Source of the DNA: Gremmenia infestans
Lineage: Eukaryota; Ascomycota; Leotiomycetes; Helotiales; Hamatocanthoscyphaceae
Reading direction: 5' to 3'
NCBI GenBank assembly: GCA_032629725.1
Contig: JAFEVB010000036.1
Location: forward strand, 992,001-1,056,000
DNA length: 64,000 bases
Shown here: piece after piece, positions 43,590 to 54,922 of the stretch
How positions within the stretch are numbered: position 1 is the stretch's first letter
Layout of the letters: every line of letters begins with the position of its first letter
The notes under the pieces: generated by a model
What the model saw: only the letters and a program-made list of their open reading frames with translations
The model's database searches: none
What the model was told of the DNA's origin: nothing
Made by a program: the position numbers and the translations under genes

Positions 43590-44367
43590 TGCGGGGTTGG
43601 GTTGGGTCCGTGGGATTTGCTTTTGGGGGGAGGGGAGGATCGTGAGCGTGGGATGTGTCCGGGGACGTTAATGCACTACTGCCCCACCAAGCCGGGCGGG
43701 AGCTGAAAGAGCTTCAATACTGAGGATCGACGAGGTGTCTATGTAGCTAATGCAAGTATCCCGGGAGAGGACGCGGAAGATTGAAACGATAACGTTACCA
43801 GTGCCACCTGTAGTTAAAGTAAGCCAACAGTTGGTTGAGTTGAGGATATGATGCAGGTTGCACGGCTATTCTCGTCCAGCAGCTCGAAGCGACACTAAAT
43901 TCAACTGTGGGGTAATCGGTTGAACTTGACTCTTTGTACAAGTATCGATAGAAATATCTTAGTTGGTGCAAATGTTTTCATACCATTTGATAGGATATCT
44001 AGAGTTTGTTGCACGTCGGACTCGATTAGAATGTGTTGTCAGAGTTACCAGTATTTACTTTTCGTGTCTCTTGGTATATATACATATAAAAACAAGACCA
44101 TCATTACCTTATATGACACGTCTTAATTCACCTTTGTACAACCCATAATTCACCACCCGGGTATATCCGCATTCTAAGACCACTTCTGCTGTGATACAAA
44201 CTACAGCCAAGAATTGTGAGGAAATGTTCATGGCCCCCCAAATAGGCCGGATTTGGATGATGCTTAATGTGCCAATATGGAGATGTTCCCGTAGAAGACC
44301 TCCACAGAGCTTCAAAGAGCTCATTAACCTCATATCATTCTCTCTTCCAACAAACTTCCTTCTTCCC
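43590..44367. other. SNF1 promoter and 3' flank of next gene
   Basis: No gene seen. This is upstream of SNF1 and downstream of the conserved mitochondrial-type gene, both on the minus strand. Confidence 0.5.
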
Positions 44368-45241
44368 TCATATAAGTTCCTTCTTCTCCTCCTCCCTCAA
44401 CCGTTCCACCAACTTCCCCCTCAAGAAATCCGTCAACCCTAGACTACATCAATTAGCAAACACACACAACATGCCCCTGACCAGCCGGAAAAGAAAAGAA
44501 AAGAAAACAAAAGAAAAGAAAAGGAAAAGAAACTCACATCCCCTCCCTCGTAATCAGCCTATAAGTCCCACTACTCTGCCAATTCCCCATCCCATCTACA
44601 AACTGCCCACGCCCATCAACCTCCAAGCTCCCAAAAATATCCTCCGGCCACGCAATCCGCCCATAATCAGGCGGCGCCCTCAAATCACTGACATGCACCC
44701 ACCCACCCCTCCCCCCGCCCCCAGCTCCTCCCTGACTACTAGCACCACCCGCTCCATCACCGCCCGTGCCACCTCCTCCTCGAGCGCGAGGAACGTGCTT
44801 CTTCCGTTGCTGCGGGAAGAACATGCCTCCGGATCCCAATGCTGAGCCTGAAGACGACGCGAAAGCGGCCGCTTGGCCGGCGACCATTGGGTCTGAAGCT
44901 GCATGTCGGGACAGGACTTCATTTAGTATAGAAAGGAAGCGCGGGTTCTCGGTCAGGGAGTCTGGGGTTGGTGGGATTTGTGTTGTTGTGCCTAGGGAGA
45001 GGTTTACTGAGGGCGGGGATGTAGGGAGGAGGGAGAGGAGGTGTGCTGTTGAGGGCGAGGTTGGATGCGGGAAGACATACTATATTGAGAGGATAGGTTA
45101 GTATTGTGGAGGTGGAGGGAGGAGAATTAGGCATACGATGTGGGGATTTGATTGGAGAGTTGAGATTGAACGGATTGCTGTCCGTATAGCGGTTGTTCTG
45201 CGGAACAATGGGAGGGTGAGCATTTTGTTGTTGTTTGGCAT
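44368..45241 (-). CDS. Conserved fungal protein with mitochondrial presequence
   Basis: Three exons (45241-45137, 45079-44538, 44443-44368) give 240 residues. The N-terminus MPNNNKMLTLPLFRRTTAIR, then TAIRSISTLQ, is an Arg-rich, acid-free helix typical of mitochondrial import. Translation may start at the first or second Met, six codons apart. The first junction (SNPHI to YVFPHPTSPS) is in phase only in this frame; a competing frame in the same exon lacks any ATG. The core reads LTENPRFLSILNEVLSRHAA and VHVSDLRAPPDYGRIAWPED, IFGSLEVDGRGQFVDGMGNW, and a Gly-rich loop separates the two parts. The last exon supplies LGLTDFLRGKLVERLREEEK. The second intron is 94 nt with a long AAAAG-type tract (pyrimidine-rich in the sense strand). 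I recognise a conserved fungal family of unknown function; a mitochondrial matrix role is inferred from the presequence only. Confidence 0.78.
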
Positions 45242-45669
45242 TTAAGGGAGCTTGAAGCACGAAATAATTCGATATGTAGGAGCTCGGATCAGGAAGCTCA
45301 AACCATCATGCACGTCATGAATTTCAGGGGCCTGTAAGGCTGAACCAGTCCACTACAAGTGGAAAACGTTGTTTTATAAATACTTTGTACTATCCTATAC
45401 ACTTTCTCCAAATATAATACTTCCAAGTAGATCCTCAATTTTGTGGGAAAGCATCTTCATCATTGTTCACGTCTCACATTGTCGGAGATTTTCAAACATA
45501 CTGAACGATCTTTATTCTTAATCCACCCATTTACATGGCAACATTTCGAAAAACCAGACCAGACCAGGTAAAGAATCTCCAATATCGCTCGCAATAAAGA
45601 GACGACCATTCGCCGTAGCATTCACCTCTGGATTCCTGTACACGCCCCATGAATTCGCGAATTCAGCAT
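45242..45669. other. Promoter of mitochondrial-type gene, 3' flank of glutamine synthetase
   Basis: No gene seen. Both neighbours are on the minus strand. Confidence 0.5.
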
Positions 45670-47219
45670 CTATTTCTTCAACTCAGTACCATCAAGACCA
45701 CCGTACATCTGGACGTTGTGTTAGCGAGAATCTTTAATTTAATAAAGGGAAGCCTTACTGTCTCCATCATGATACCAGTAATTTGATATGGGTCACCATT
45801 TGAAGCTGGTCGTCTATCCTCGAAGTAACCATAACCCTTGTGACCACATTCTCTTGGAATACGAATGGATGCACCACGGTTGGCAATACCATATGTGAAG
45901 GTATCAATGCTACCAGTCTCATGTCTGCCAGTAAGACGCATTGTGTTGTCCTCACCATAAACTGCAATGTGCTCCTTGTGGCGGCCCTCGAGCTTCTTAA
46001 TCGCAGCCTCGATGTACTTCATACCCCCCTCCTTTCGCATCTCCTTGCTGGAGTAGTTGCTGTGAAGACCGGCTCCGTTCCAGTCACCAGGAATTGGCTT
46101 GGGGTGGAAGGAGATTTTAGCACCAAATTCTTCGGCAATGCGGTGGAGGAGGAAACGGGCCATCCAGAGATGGTCACCCACTGATAGATCCATTTAGCTG
46201 AGTACAGCAAAAGTGGGAATTGAATACTCACTTTCAATACCATTACAAGGACCAACTTGGAATTCCCACTGGGCGGGCATAACCTCAGCGTTGGTGCCAG
46301 AGATCTTAATACCAGCGTTCATGCAAGCCTTGTAGTGAGCCTCAACAATATCTCTGCAGTAAACCTTGCCAGCACCGACACCACAGTAGTATGGACCTTG
46401 AGGACCTGGGAAACCATTCACTGGCCAGCCGTAAGGCTTGTCGCCCAAATCAAGAAGGGTGTACTCCTGCTCGAGACCAAACCAAGGCTCGTGGACCTTG
46501 TGGGCCTCCATGAGCTTAGAACACTCGTGGCGGTAGTTGAACTTGTTTGGGGTTCCATCGGGATCCCAGCACTCGGTGAGAACTAGGATGTTGGGGGCGC
46601 CACGCAATGGGTCAGGGAAGATGGCAACGGGTCGGAGGTAGACATCCGAGTTGTCACCTGGGGCTTGGCCAGTCGAGCTACCGTCGAAGTTCCACTCTGG
46701 GAGGTCATCGAGAGTGAATTCACCGCTTTTAGGGACCTTGAGGAGAGTCTAGCAATAGCCACAGTCATTAGCATATGCATCAACTTTGCAGGAGTTCCAA
46801 TTTGCAGATACTGCAGGGCAACTTTGCATGGAAGATTGAGAGAGTTTCTGGACACAAGACCTGCAATCGCTGGCCAAGAACCCCGCATTGGAAAGTGCGA
46901 AGTTCCAGGTGGCCAGGAGTTGAGATGGAGTGACTTCGGAACATCTCCAATCATTCGTACACAAGGTATGACATTGCAGTTTTCGTAATTGCCGATTGAG
47001 GCGGCAGGTACTTCCTGGGGAAGATATTATTGCATACCTTTGACTTGGAGCGAACGCCACTACCAGCATCAATCCAGATGTATTCAGCCATAGCTGCTCC
47101 CTTTTGGTCGAGCTTCATGTATTTGAGGAGCTGTGCAGCGTCAATAAAGCATCGCGGGGTGATCCCGAGGCTGCAAAACTTACATTCTCCGTGTAGGAGA
47201 CGGTACTTGAGGTCGCCAT
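45670..47219 (-). CDS. Glutamine synthetase
   Basis: Five exons (47219-47184, 47130-47038, 46748-46232, 46180-45759, 45708-45670) give 368 residues, normal for the eukaryotic type. The first exon encodes MATSSTVSYTEN and the last GGLDGTELKK. Core motifs: EYIWIDAGSGVRSKSKTLLK across the second junction, LPEWNFDGSSTGQAPGDNSD (the substrate-binding D-G-S-S-T), HEPWFGLEQEYTLLD, QWEFQVGPCNGIEMGDHLWM across the third junction, NGAGLHSNYSS and ANRGASIRIPRECG. The enzyme makes glutamine from glutamate, ammonia and ATP as a cytosolic oligomer and is the main entry point of ammonium into organic nitrogen. The second intron is about 289 nt, several times longer than the others. A GATAAG lies 121 bp upstream of the ATG, fitting nitrogen control by an AreA-type factor. 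Confidence 0.95.
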
Positions 47220-47339
47220 GATCGCGGTAGATGTGGAGGGTTGTGGGAGATGGTTGTGTGAGTAGAGGTGTAGAATGCAGGAGAACAACAACCAACTTGC
47301 GCGGAAGTTGAAGAAGTAACAGAGATTTGTTGGGTTGTT

Positions 47340-47345
47340 GATAAG
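47340..47345 (+). promoter_or_regulatory. GATAAG site upstream of glutamine synthetase
   Basis: GATAAG is the binding core of AreA/Nit2-type nitrogen regulators. It lies 121 bp upstream of the glutamine synthetase ATG. A single hexamer can occur by chance, so this is suggestive only. Confidence 0.35.
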
Positions 47346-48373
47346 GATGGGGGGAAGCTCGTTCGCTACTTATGGGTCAGGGCTAGGCGGGGCGGATTTG
47401 CAGGGGTCCGGTGAATGAAAAGCGTGGGACAGTGGGAGTGATTCAGAGGATATACCGACCGGTACACCACGTCAAGGAAGCAACTAACTACACTTGTTTT
47501 ATCATTGTTGAGGCATATCTAGGTATGAAAGTCAAAAACGTGAAAAGTCTTCATTTATTCTTGCTTTCTTTGTAGAGGCATGATCCCTATTCGCCAATTT
47601 TCAGAGGCACCCGACTCACGTAGCATTTGCGGCAATTACTGTTTTAGAACGCTGTCTGCAACTGAAGAGCTTTCCGAGCACATTGTAAAGATACAATGCG
47701 TCTACGGGTCTTGTTTATGATTACTAGTAATTTTATACCCCTTATACATCAAATAAACAAGTGAATGTTTCCTTTCAGATCTCAACTATTAATAGGTACG
47801 TTGACAAGCTAGGTATGAGTGGATATACATGCGGTATATGGAACCGACAATAATTGCTGATTCTATGTCCAGGAATATCGCCAAACCTCTCCCCCTGACT
47901 ACTGAATCCAGTAAACCCCTCAATCCACAAGTGCTGTCTGTCACAGGAAGGTATTCGGACTCCCAAATATCAGAACACCTTTTCCACCCGCATTGGGACA
48001 TTTATCCCGGCCCAAAAGCAACCTCCCATCGTTCCACAACATTGGCGTCGACAGGGTCTCTGTGCAAAACAGACTCCGTACCTAGGTAGAAGTAGACCAC
48101 CACCACACCGCAAAAAACACCAATACCGGGAATAGAATCCTCACTCGCCAGGTTAAGTCTTTCTCTTCAGTTCCCTCCCCCACACAAGACAAGAGCGCCT
48201 TTTCCGCTTTCCGCAACACTCCCAAGTCATCAATGTGCTTCTCCCACGCACCCGGACTCTTTCAACACTTACAGTAGACGTCTCGCATCCCACCCCATAA
48301 ATGTATTCTTACAAACGGAAACATTCCTACAGGTTCCCTTCGTCCTCAAGTCAAGGTTCATTTGTTCGAGGAT

Positions 48374-48400
48374 CCCAAGCCCAAGCCCGAGCCCAAGCCC
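48374..48400. repeat. CCCAAG hexamer tandem repeat
   Basis: Four near-identical hexamers (CCCAAG, CCCAAG, CCCGAG, CCCAAG) are followed by CCC. This is a short low-complexity tract and yields the Gly-Leu run seen in a minus-strand frame. Confidence 0.7.
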
Positions 48401-48637
48401 CTCGGCGGGGTACCTAGCGCTTGTCGCCGAGACCCGCCCAAGCCACACGATAAGGATTTTGGGGGTGTGTGATTGGTCCAACCAGGGTTTTCTTCGTAAG
48501 CTGCTCGAGTAAATCCGCCGATGGGCCTCCGATGCGGCGCTGTTGGTTGAAACGAGTGTGAAGATAGAGTCACGTTCACGTTCGTAGACATCGATGTACG
48601 GAGGTAGATGCCACGGCCTCGCCACTTCCTGGACAAG

Positions 48638-48712
48638 AAAAAGCGGCACTGGTTTTGACTGCTCCAAGCCGAGTAGCACGTTCAAAAGCTGCCATATTGG
48701 ATGCCGCTTTTT
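48638..48712. mobile_element. Miniature inverted-repeat element, copy 2 (75 bp)
   Basis: It has perfect 11-bp terminal inverted repeats, AAAAAGCGGCA and TGCCGCTTTTT. Its interior aligns with the copy at 39535-39607. Where the copies differ by C/T or G/A, the 39.5-kb copy more often has T or A, as expected if it was hit harder by RIP. It is non-coding. Confidence 0.42.
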
Positions 48713-49886
48713 GATGTTCATGACGAGATGGCTTCGTATTGTCAGACATTCACGAAGTTTCGAACGGTATCTAAAACTTTAGTATATGAGCATGTAGCTA
48801 TGTGTTGTATGTCTGACTCATTTGTACTTCGGGGCACCGCTTCTCGGGTTGTTATTATGAACAGCCGGTATACCTCCGTACATTGTACCACTTCCCGTTC
48901 ACCTCACTCCACAGCCGAAGCATCTACGCCGCGAAGTACGGTATGATACATACCAGGTAAGTACGAGTAGCGTTTCTTGCAGTACAACTGGCGGCTAACA
49001 AGCCAAGCCGAGCCAAGGCAAAATCCCGAAACTTCACGTACCAGTAGTCGGGCTCAGTTCGAGGAATACCTACGTACAGTACATGTACAAGTGGAGCTGC
49101 GCTTAATTCATCAAACCCATCACTTTATCACATTACAACCAAATGTAAGTCACCTTACATAAAGTAAACTCCCCAATACCATCATATAAACCCAGCGAGC
49201 GTACCCAGAGCTTCCCGGCCTACCTAGAGTACAATCCGAGTCCACAACCTGCCTGCCCTGCTAACCTCAAACTATCCCTTGAATTCAGTGTCCTTACCCT
49301 TCCCACCTCCGCTTCCATCCAGTTCCAAAAACCCTCTTAATATGCCCTACCTATTTAACCCTCCAACCAGCTGAAAGTCTACGTAGTAAAGCTAAGAAAT
49401 ACCACGTACTTGAACACGAGCCCGCCCTCGCGTACTTGATAAAACTTTCCAGTGTCTCCATACGGGCGAACAGGACGGTTTGGATGAGGCTGAGCTTTCG
49501 GGCAAAGGCTAGTGTGCTATCAAACATGGGTGATGGTTCGTATATTGAGCATTATGGTGTGAATACGGAGTGTAGGCTACTTTTGAGTCCTTGCTTACTA
49601 CATTGCCTCATGTATAGGTGGAATGGGACGTCAAAGTTATTGATAATCGGAAGAAGTGCCACTTTATGTGTCCAGTCTAGCATAAGCCTGCTTCTTTGGA
49701 TATATCATATCTGGAGAAAGTGAAATGATTAATCGTGTACCCCATAATTCTGTTTAAGTCGTAGTAGTATTTTCCCCAAAAGCAGTGGTATATCTATCTA
49801 TCCCTCGCAAGAAAAATAAGGAAAATAAACAGAGGGCCATCTATATCTAAGATCCCATCACAAAGACATCGCAACACCTCTCTATT

Positions 49887-51863
49887 CTACCTCTCCACAT
49901 CTGTCTTCCCCACCTTAACCTCCCCTTTATCCCCCTCATCCCCCGCCATTCTCTCCTCATCATACCCCTCGTTCCCATAAGCCATACTAGGATCCAAATC
50001 CTCATCCCCAACCTCCATCCACACCGTACTCGCCGCCTGAACCGGCCAAATCTTACACAAAATCCAATAAACACCCCCCGCCACTATGAAGCCACAGAAG
50101 AAATTCAGGTTGTAGATATACGTCGCGCCCTTCGGCACAGGCTTGCCAATCGCGCCCACGAACCCAACAATGTTGATAAGGATACCGGCAATGTAAGCAG
50201 CATAGCCCCTGAGCGAAAAGCCATAGCTGTAGAAATACGGCGAGGTTTTCTTGGCCGAGTATAGTTCTTTGATTTCGAGGTAGCCCTTGCGGACGAAATA
50301 GTAGTCGGTGACGATGACGCCGGCGATGGAGGATAGGAAGACCGAGTAGGCTGAGAGGTACGTCGTGAAGTTGTTGGCGCTGGAAAGAAGATTCCAGGGA
50401 CACATTACTAGGCCTACCAACGCACAAACGTAACCTCCGCGACGGATGTTCAGATAGCGTGGCAAGAGCGCAGTCATATCCGTGCCAGCACTCACGCTAT
50501 TCGCGGCTATATTCGTGCCGAGTTGCGCGAGTGCGAATGCCATAGCGATGAAGAAGACGCCGGCGCGGTTCTTGGAACCGCCTTCGTCGAGGAATGATTG
50601 TAGGAGATCGAGTGGGTTCCAGATCGGCTCGCCTTTGAAGATTACGGTCGAGGAGGACGAGACGATTATACCGATGAAGGAGGTGACTGCGAAGCCGGCT
50701 GGGATCGTGATGAGCTGGGACCAGAGCGCATCCCTGGGCTTGCGTGCGAAACGCGCGAAATCCGGGTCGTTGACAATGAGTGTTGCGAAGTTGGAGATGG
50801 CGGACATGATACCTGCTACCATGCCCCATGCTAGTTTGGAGCCTGTGGCTTTGGCTGGCTGGTGCACGATAGGTCCAATGCCATGCGCTCGAGTGATGGC
50901 CCAGATAAAGAATGCAATGCCTGCTGTTGGGACGATGAAGGCTTTGACTGTAAACAGATGTCTGATTTTGTGGACTGGGAACCAGATAGCTGGGAGCGAG
51001 CAGAGCCAGAAAATTAAAAACGAGACGAAGGCCACAGTATTGGTACCCGAATTTGGAATTCCGTTATGGACTTTCTGGAATGATGGCCAGATAGCGGCGA
51101 TCATGAGCTGGACGCATTCTCCTCCTATCCATGCCTGGACTCCGTACCAGATACACGCCATGGCTGCCCTGTTGAAAACTGGCCATAGAGCCCCCCAGAT
51201 TCCGAAGCTGGCGCGTGTAACTACTGGGAAGGAGATGTGGTAGGTTGCTCCAATTCGGCCTGTGAGGCAGACGAAGCAGGCTGCGATGGTATATCCTAGC
51301 CATACACAGATCCAGGACTGCCACCATGAGAGACCCCCACTAGTGCCGCTGACCACGATCATGGAGGAGGAAATCATCCATGTATTCTATTGTGTATTAG
51401 CCATAAAGCTATCGTGCTACGGAATTTCAGACAAACTCACGATGTTGAAAGAATCAGCAACCCAAAATCCCACAAAGTTCCAAGGACCCCATTGTCTTCT
51501 CTCTGGCTCGACTGGCTTCAAGTCATGGTTGTTTAACATCAGCTGAGAGGTGGTCAAACCGGGCTCGCTCTCCACCGCCAGTTTTTCCACATAATGGGCT
51601 AGTCTCGTCGACTTGACTTTCTCCATTATGAAATTGAAAAAATAGGATTCGTCGGAGGAGTGGTAGGTAGTGTGGTCGACTTGAACGATTAATGACGACG
51701 AACCAGTTTGAGGGTGACGTCTGAACGCTCCACGTGGACCTGCAACGTCTAGCAAAGGTGCGTCTTCTGAATCTGAATCTGAATCTAAATTCCTACCTCT
51801 GGAAGATGATGATTCAGCGCTATTCTTGGAACCTACTTTCTTACTTGGAGCAGAATAGGACAT
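49887..51863 (-). CDS. NCS1 nucleobase/allantoin/uridine permease (Fur-type)
   Basis: Two exons (51863-51441 and 51386-49887) around a 54-nt intron give 640 residues. A polar N-terminus with a Ser/Asp run precedes the transport domain. The junction restores GFWVADSFNIVNTWM-type sequence, more exactly DSFNI joined to NTWMISSSMI, the hallmark of helix 1 in NCS1 carriers. Further family signs are RIGATYHISFPVVTRASFGI, the helix-3 region WYGVQAWIGGECVQLMIAA, and DFARFARKPRDALWSQ in the loop after helix 5. About 12 hydrophobic helices are visible and the tail is acidic. Fur-type carriers import uracil, uridine, allantoin or thiamine by proton symport at the plasma membrane; the exact substrate is not decidable here. 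Two GATAAG sites upstream suit nitrogen-controlled uptake. Confidence 0.9.
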
Positions 51864-52030
51864 TGCCGGAAATATATAGATCGATCAAACCTTTCGACTA
51901 AATTGAAGATCCCACTGTACTTACGTGGGGCCCAGGTCTGCAGAGAAATTTCGTAAAGATCTCACTGCATCTGCATCTGAAGTGACACCAGGCACTTTTT
52001 GGCCATGGTACGGCACCGCGGCGGCCATGG

Positions 52031-52036
52031 CTTATC
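52031..52036 (-). promoter_or_regulatory. GATAAG site upstream of NCS1 permease (proximal)
   Basis: CTTATC on the plus strand reads GATAAG on the minus strand, about 170 bp upstream of the permease ATG. It is a candidate AreA-type nitrogen-control site. Confidence 0.38.
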
Positions 52037-52223
52037 TTTGCTTCCAAGTTCCCGCCGTTAGTTGTAGTTGTTATCACTGACTTTTCTTCAAACGATGCAC
52101 GCTTGACCTCTAGCTGTACCAAAGTTGTGCTTTTCCTGTACTTCTCTACTGCCTGCCTGCGTGGGGTACGAGACGTTTAGTGGCAGCCCGCGGCGCGAGG
52201 CAAATGAGTACCGGGATGGTTCA

Positions 52224-52229
52224 GATAAG
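52224..52229 (+). promoter_or_regulatory. GATAAG site upstream of NCS1 permease (distal)
   Basis: A second GATAAG about 360 bp upstream of the permease ATG. Paired GATA sites are usual in AreA-controlled promoters. Confidence 0.38.
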
Positions 52230-52988
52230 GTTGGCGTGTTACTCGATCTCATCGAGTCAATTTGATTTTGCGGGGGAACCGATGACCTTTCATTGGCTGT
52301 CGTTTCACTGCTGACTTGTCGGTCTCCCCGAATAACTATTGCTTCAAAACTGTATACAGTAGGATAGCTGCATGAAAATATCCAGACCTCTTGTCTTTCT
52401 ACGAAGGGAAAATGCAGTCGGATTATTTTAAACTGTCTCTCAAAATGTAAGATGGGATGGGATCAGGTGCAACCTTGCACGCGACATGTGCAGATCTGCT
52501 CCCCTGAGTTTAGCGACACACAAGTCAGGAGGTTTTTGGTCAAAGCTCATCTAGGTGTACCTATACAAAGAGGCCAACTTCGTCTCTGCATTTTCTGGTA
52601 TTAGAATGTGCATCTACCGTATCTGTCATTCCTATCAGTTCGAATCGCTCCCTGAGTCTGGAGTGTACGATGGAATAGCAGATATTGTGCTTTGTACGGC
52701 GTAGATGGAGTCGGTTTCAAAAGAAAGCAACGCAGGAATATTAGTCCGATAAACAAATCGAGATGATATTCCAGGGAAACGTGACCTTGGTGTATTCCTT
52801 CCTAATACAAATTTTGTGAATCCGCTTCAAAACAGCCTCACATCAAGCGAGCCCGATTGTTTTAGGGGTAAAATCACATGACTGATAAGGCTAGCGTCTT
52901 TCGCCTAGCTGATAGAAAAAAATATTCTAAAGCATTGCAAGCCGAGATCTCAAGAACCAGGAGAGCAATTCAATCGCAAACCATCAAA

Positions 52989-54922
52989 ATGGATTCCGCA
53001 GACTTGCAAAGCAAAAAGCGCAAGAGAAAGCACGGTAGCTCTAAACCTGACCAGCCAGAAGCTACTATCTCCACCGACGATGTTGCAATCCCAGCGGTGA
53101 AAGCTTCGAAATCCAAGCACGACAAGTCGCACAAGAAGGCTAAGAAGGCCCGGGAATCTGATGAGGAGGAAGAAGAAGGAGCGACGACCTTGAAAACTTC
53201 AAAGGCGCATAAGAAAGCCAAGAAGGTCCCTGAATTGGAGGAAGAAGATGACATTTCCGATGAAGAGATACCCAGCGACAATGAGAATGGCATGGAGGAA
53301 GATGAAGAAAAATTGGCCGAGGTAGAGGACGAGGCAGACGAAGCCGATGGAGAAGCAGATTTAGACGAAGAAGCTATCCCAGGCGCCGGAGCATTGTCAC
53401 TCCCTACCACTGCTGGTGAACAACCGAAGAAGTTCTCCGACTTGAACCTTTCCGACAAGACCATGAAAGCTATTGCGGACATGAAGTTCGAAACAATGAC
53501 AGAGATCCAACAGCGGGGTATACCACCATTGCTAGCAGGAAGAGATGTTTTGGGGGCGGCAAAGACTGGTTCGGGAAAGACGTTGGCATTCTTGATCCCC
53601 GCGATTGAGATGCTCAGTGCACTGCGATTCAAGCCTCGAAATGGAACCGGTGTTATTGTTGTCTCCCCCACAAGAGAACTCGCTCTACAAATCTTCGGTG
53701 TTGCAAGAGAGCTGATGACATACCATTCTCAAACTTACGGCATACTCATGGGAGGTGCCAATCGAAGAGCAGAGGCGGAGAAGCTTGGAAAGGGTGTCAA
53801 TCTTATCATCGCTACCCCAGGCCGACTGCTGGACCACTTACAAAACACCCAAGGATTTGTATTCAAGAATCTGAAAGCCTTGGTTATCGACGAGGCGGAT
53901 CGGATATTGGAAATCGGATTCGAGGATGAAATGAGACAAATTGTGAAGATTCTGCCAAAAGATGAGAGACAATCCATGTTGTTCTCCGCAACCCAAACCA
54001 CGAAAGTCGAGGACCTGGCACGGATATCGCTACGTCCTGGACCGCTATACGTTAACGTCGACCACCAAAAGGAACACAGTACCGTCGAAGGTCTAGAACA
54101 AGGTTACGTCGTCTGTGATTCAGACAAGCGATTCCTCCTCCTCTTCTCCTTCCTAAAGCGCAACCTGAAGAAGAAAATCATCGTCTTCTTCTCCAGTTGC
54201 AACTGCGTCAAATACCACGCCGAGCTGCTAAATTACATCGACCTCCCAGTCCTCGATCTCCACGGCAAGCAAAAGCAAGACAAACGCAGCAGGACTTTCT
54301 TCGAGTTCTGTAACGCGAAGCAAGGCGTCCTGGTCTGTACTGATGTTGCAGCAAGAGGTCTAGATGTAAGTTTCCATTTTATAAGCGGTGTCTGAGCAAG
54401 TTTCTAATCCTACAACAGATCCCAGACGTCGACTGGATTGTGCAATTTGATCCGCCAGATGATCCTCGCGACTACATCCACCGTGTTGGTCGTACCGCCC
54501 GCGGCGCCAACGGCAAGGGGCGTTCCCTCATGTTCCTCCAACCCTCCGAAGTAGGCTTCCTGTCGTACCTCAAAGAAGCCAAAGTCCCCATTGTCGAGTT
54601 CGACTTCCCCGCCAAGAAGATCGTAAACGTGCAATCACAGCTCGAGAAGCTTATCTCGCAAAACCACTATTTGAACCAGAGCGCGAAGAATGGGTACAAG
54701 AGCTATATCCAAGCATATGCTAGTCATAGCTTGAGAACGATTTTCGATGTCAATAAGTTGGACTTGGTGAAGCTGGCCCGCAGCTTCGGCTTTTCGGCGC
54801 CGCCAAGGGTGGATTTGGTGCTAGGGGCTGGGTTGGGGAGGGATAAGAAGACGCCGGGGAGGAGGGCGTATGGGAGTCAACCCAAGCAAGGGGGAAGTTT
54901 CAAGAAGAGGGGTACTTATTGA
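52989..54922 (+). CDS. HAS1: DEAD-box RNA helicase HAS1
   Basis: Two exons (52989-54365 and 54419-54922) around a 53-nt intron give 626 residues. I chose the ATG at 52989 (MDSADLQSKKRKRKHGSSKP) because it starts at the basic nuclear-type N-terminus; an in-frame ATG at 52878 would add 37 residues. An acidic/basic N-terminal third precedes the helicase core: Q motif (FETMTEIQQRGIPPLL), motif I AKTGSGKT, Ia PTRELALQ, II DEAD (VIDEADRILEIGFEDE), III SAT, and after the intron HRVGRTARG (motif VI). The C-terminal part contains SYIQAYASHSLRTIFDVNKL and a basic tail. This matches Has1, a nucleolar helicase needed for 40S and 60S ribosome assembly and snoRNA release. Confidence 0.93.

Larger units (their letters stand above)
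47220..49886. other. Intergenic, 2.7 kb between glutamine synthetase and permease
   Basis: The left part is the glutamine synthetase promoter. The rest has no supportable gene. A 150-codon minus-strand frame at 48269-48721 owes part of its length to a CCCAAG repeat and overlaps a miniature element. GTAC-rich short palindromes occur near 48870-49090, for example GGTATG/CATACC at 48940-48954. Confidence 0.45.
51864..52988. promoter_or_regulatory. Divergent promoter of NCS1 permease and HAS1
   Basis: No gene seen. A 74-codon minus-strand frame at 51898-52122 has no recognisable features. The two GATAAG sites lie in the permease-proximal third. Confidence 0.5.

Noticed and set aside
44919..45260. 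Alternative N-terminal frame (QQQNAHPPIVPQ...) for the mitochondrial-type gene
   Set aside because: It lacks an ATG and joins the next exon out of phase at the consensus acceptor, whereas the other frame gives a presequence and an in-phase junction.
48269..48721. 150-codon minus-strand frame
   Set aside because: It has no recognisable domain, contains a run produced by a CCCAAG repeat and overlaps the miniature element at 48638-48712.
50482..51243. 253-codon plus-strand frame
   Set aside because: Antisense shadow of the NCS1 permease, which has clear transporter motifs on the other strand.
51898..52122. 74-codon minus-strand frame upstream of the permease
   Set aside because: It is short, has no domain and lies in a promoter region with GATAAG sites.
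52970..53671. 233-codon minus-strand frame
   Set aside because: It is a shadow of the acidic/serine-poor N-terminal region of HAS1, and its Ser-rich text follows from antisense Glu/Asp codons.
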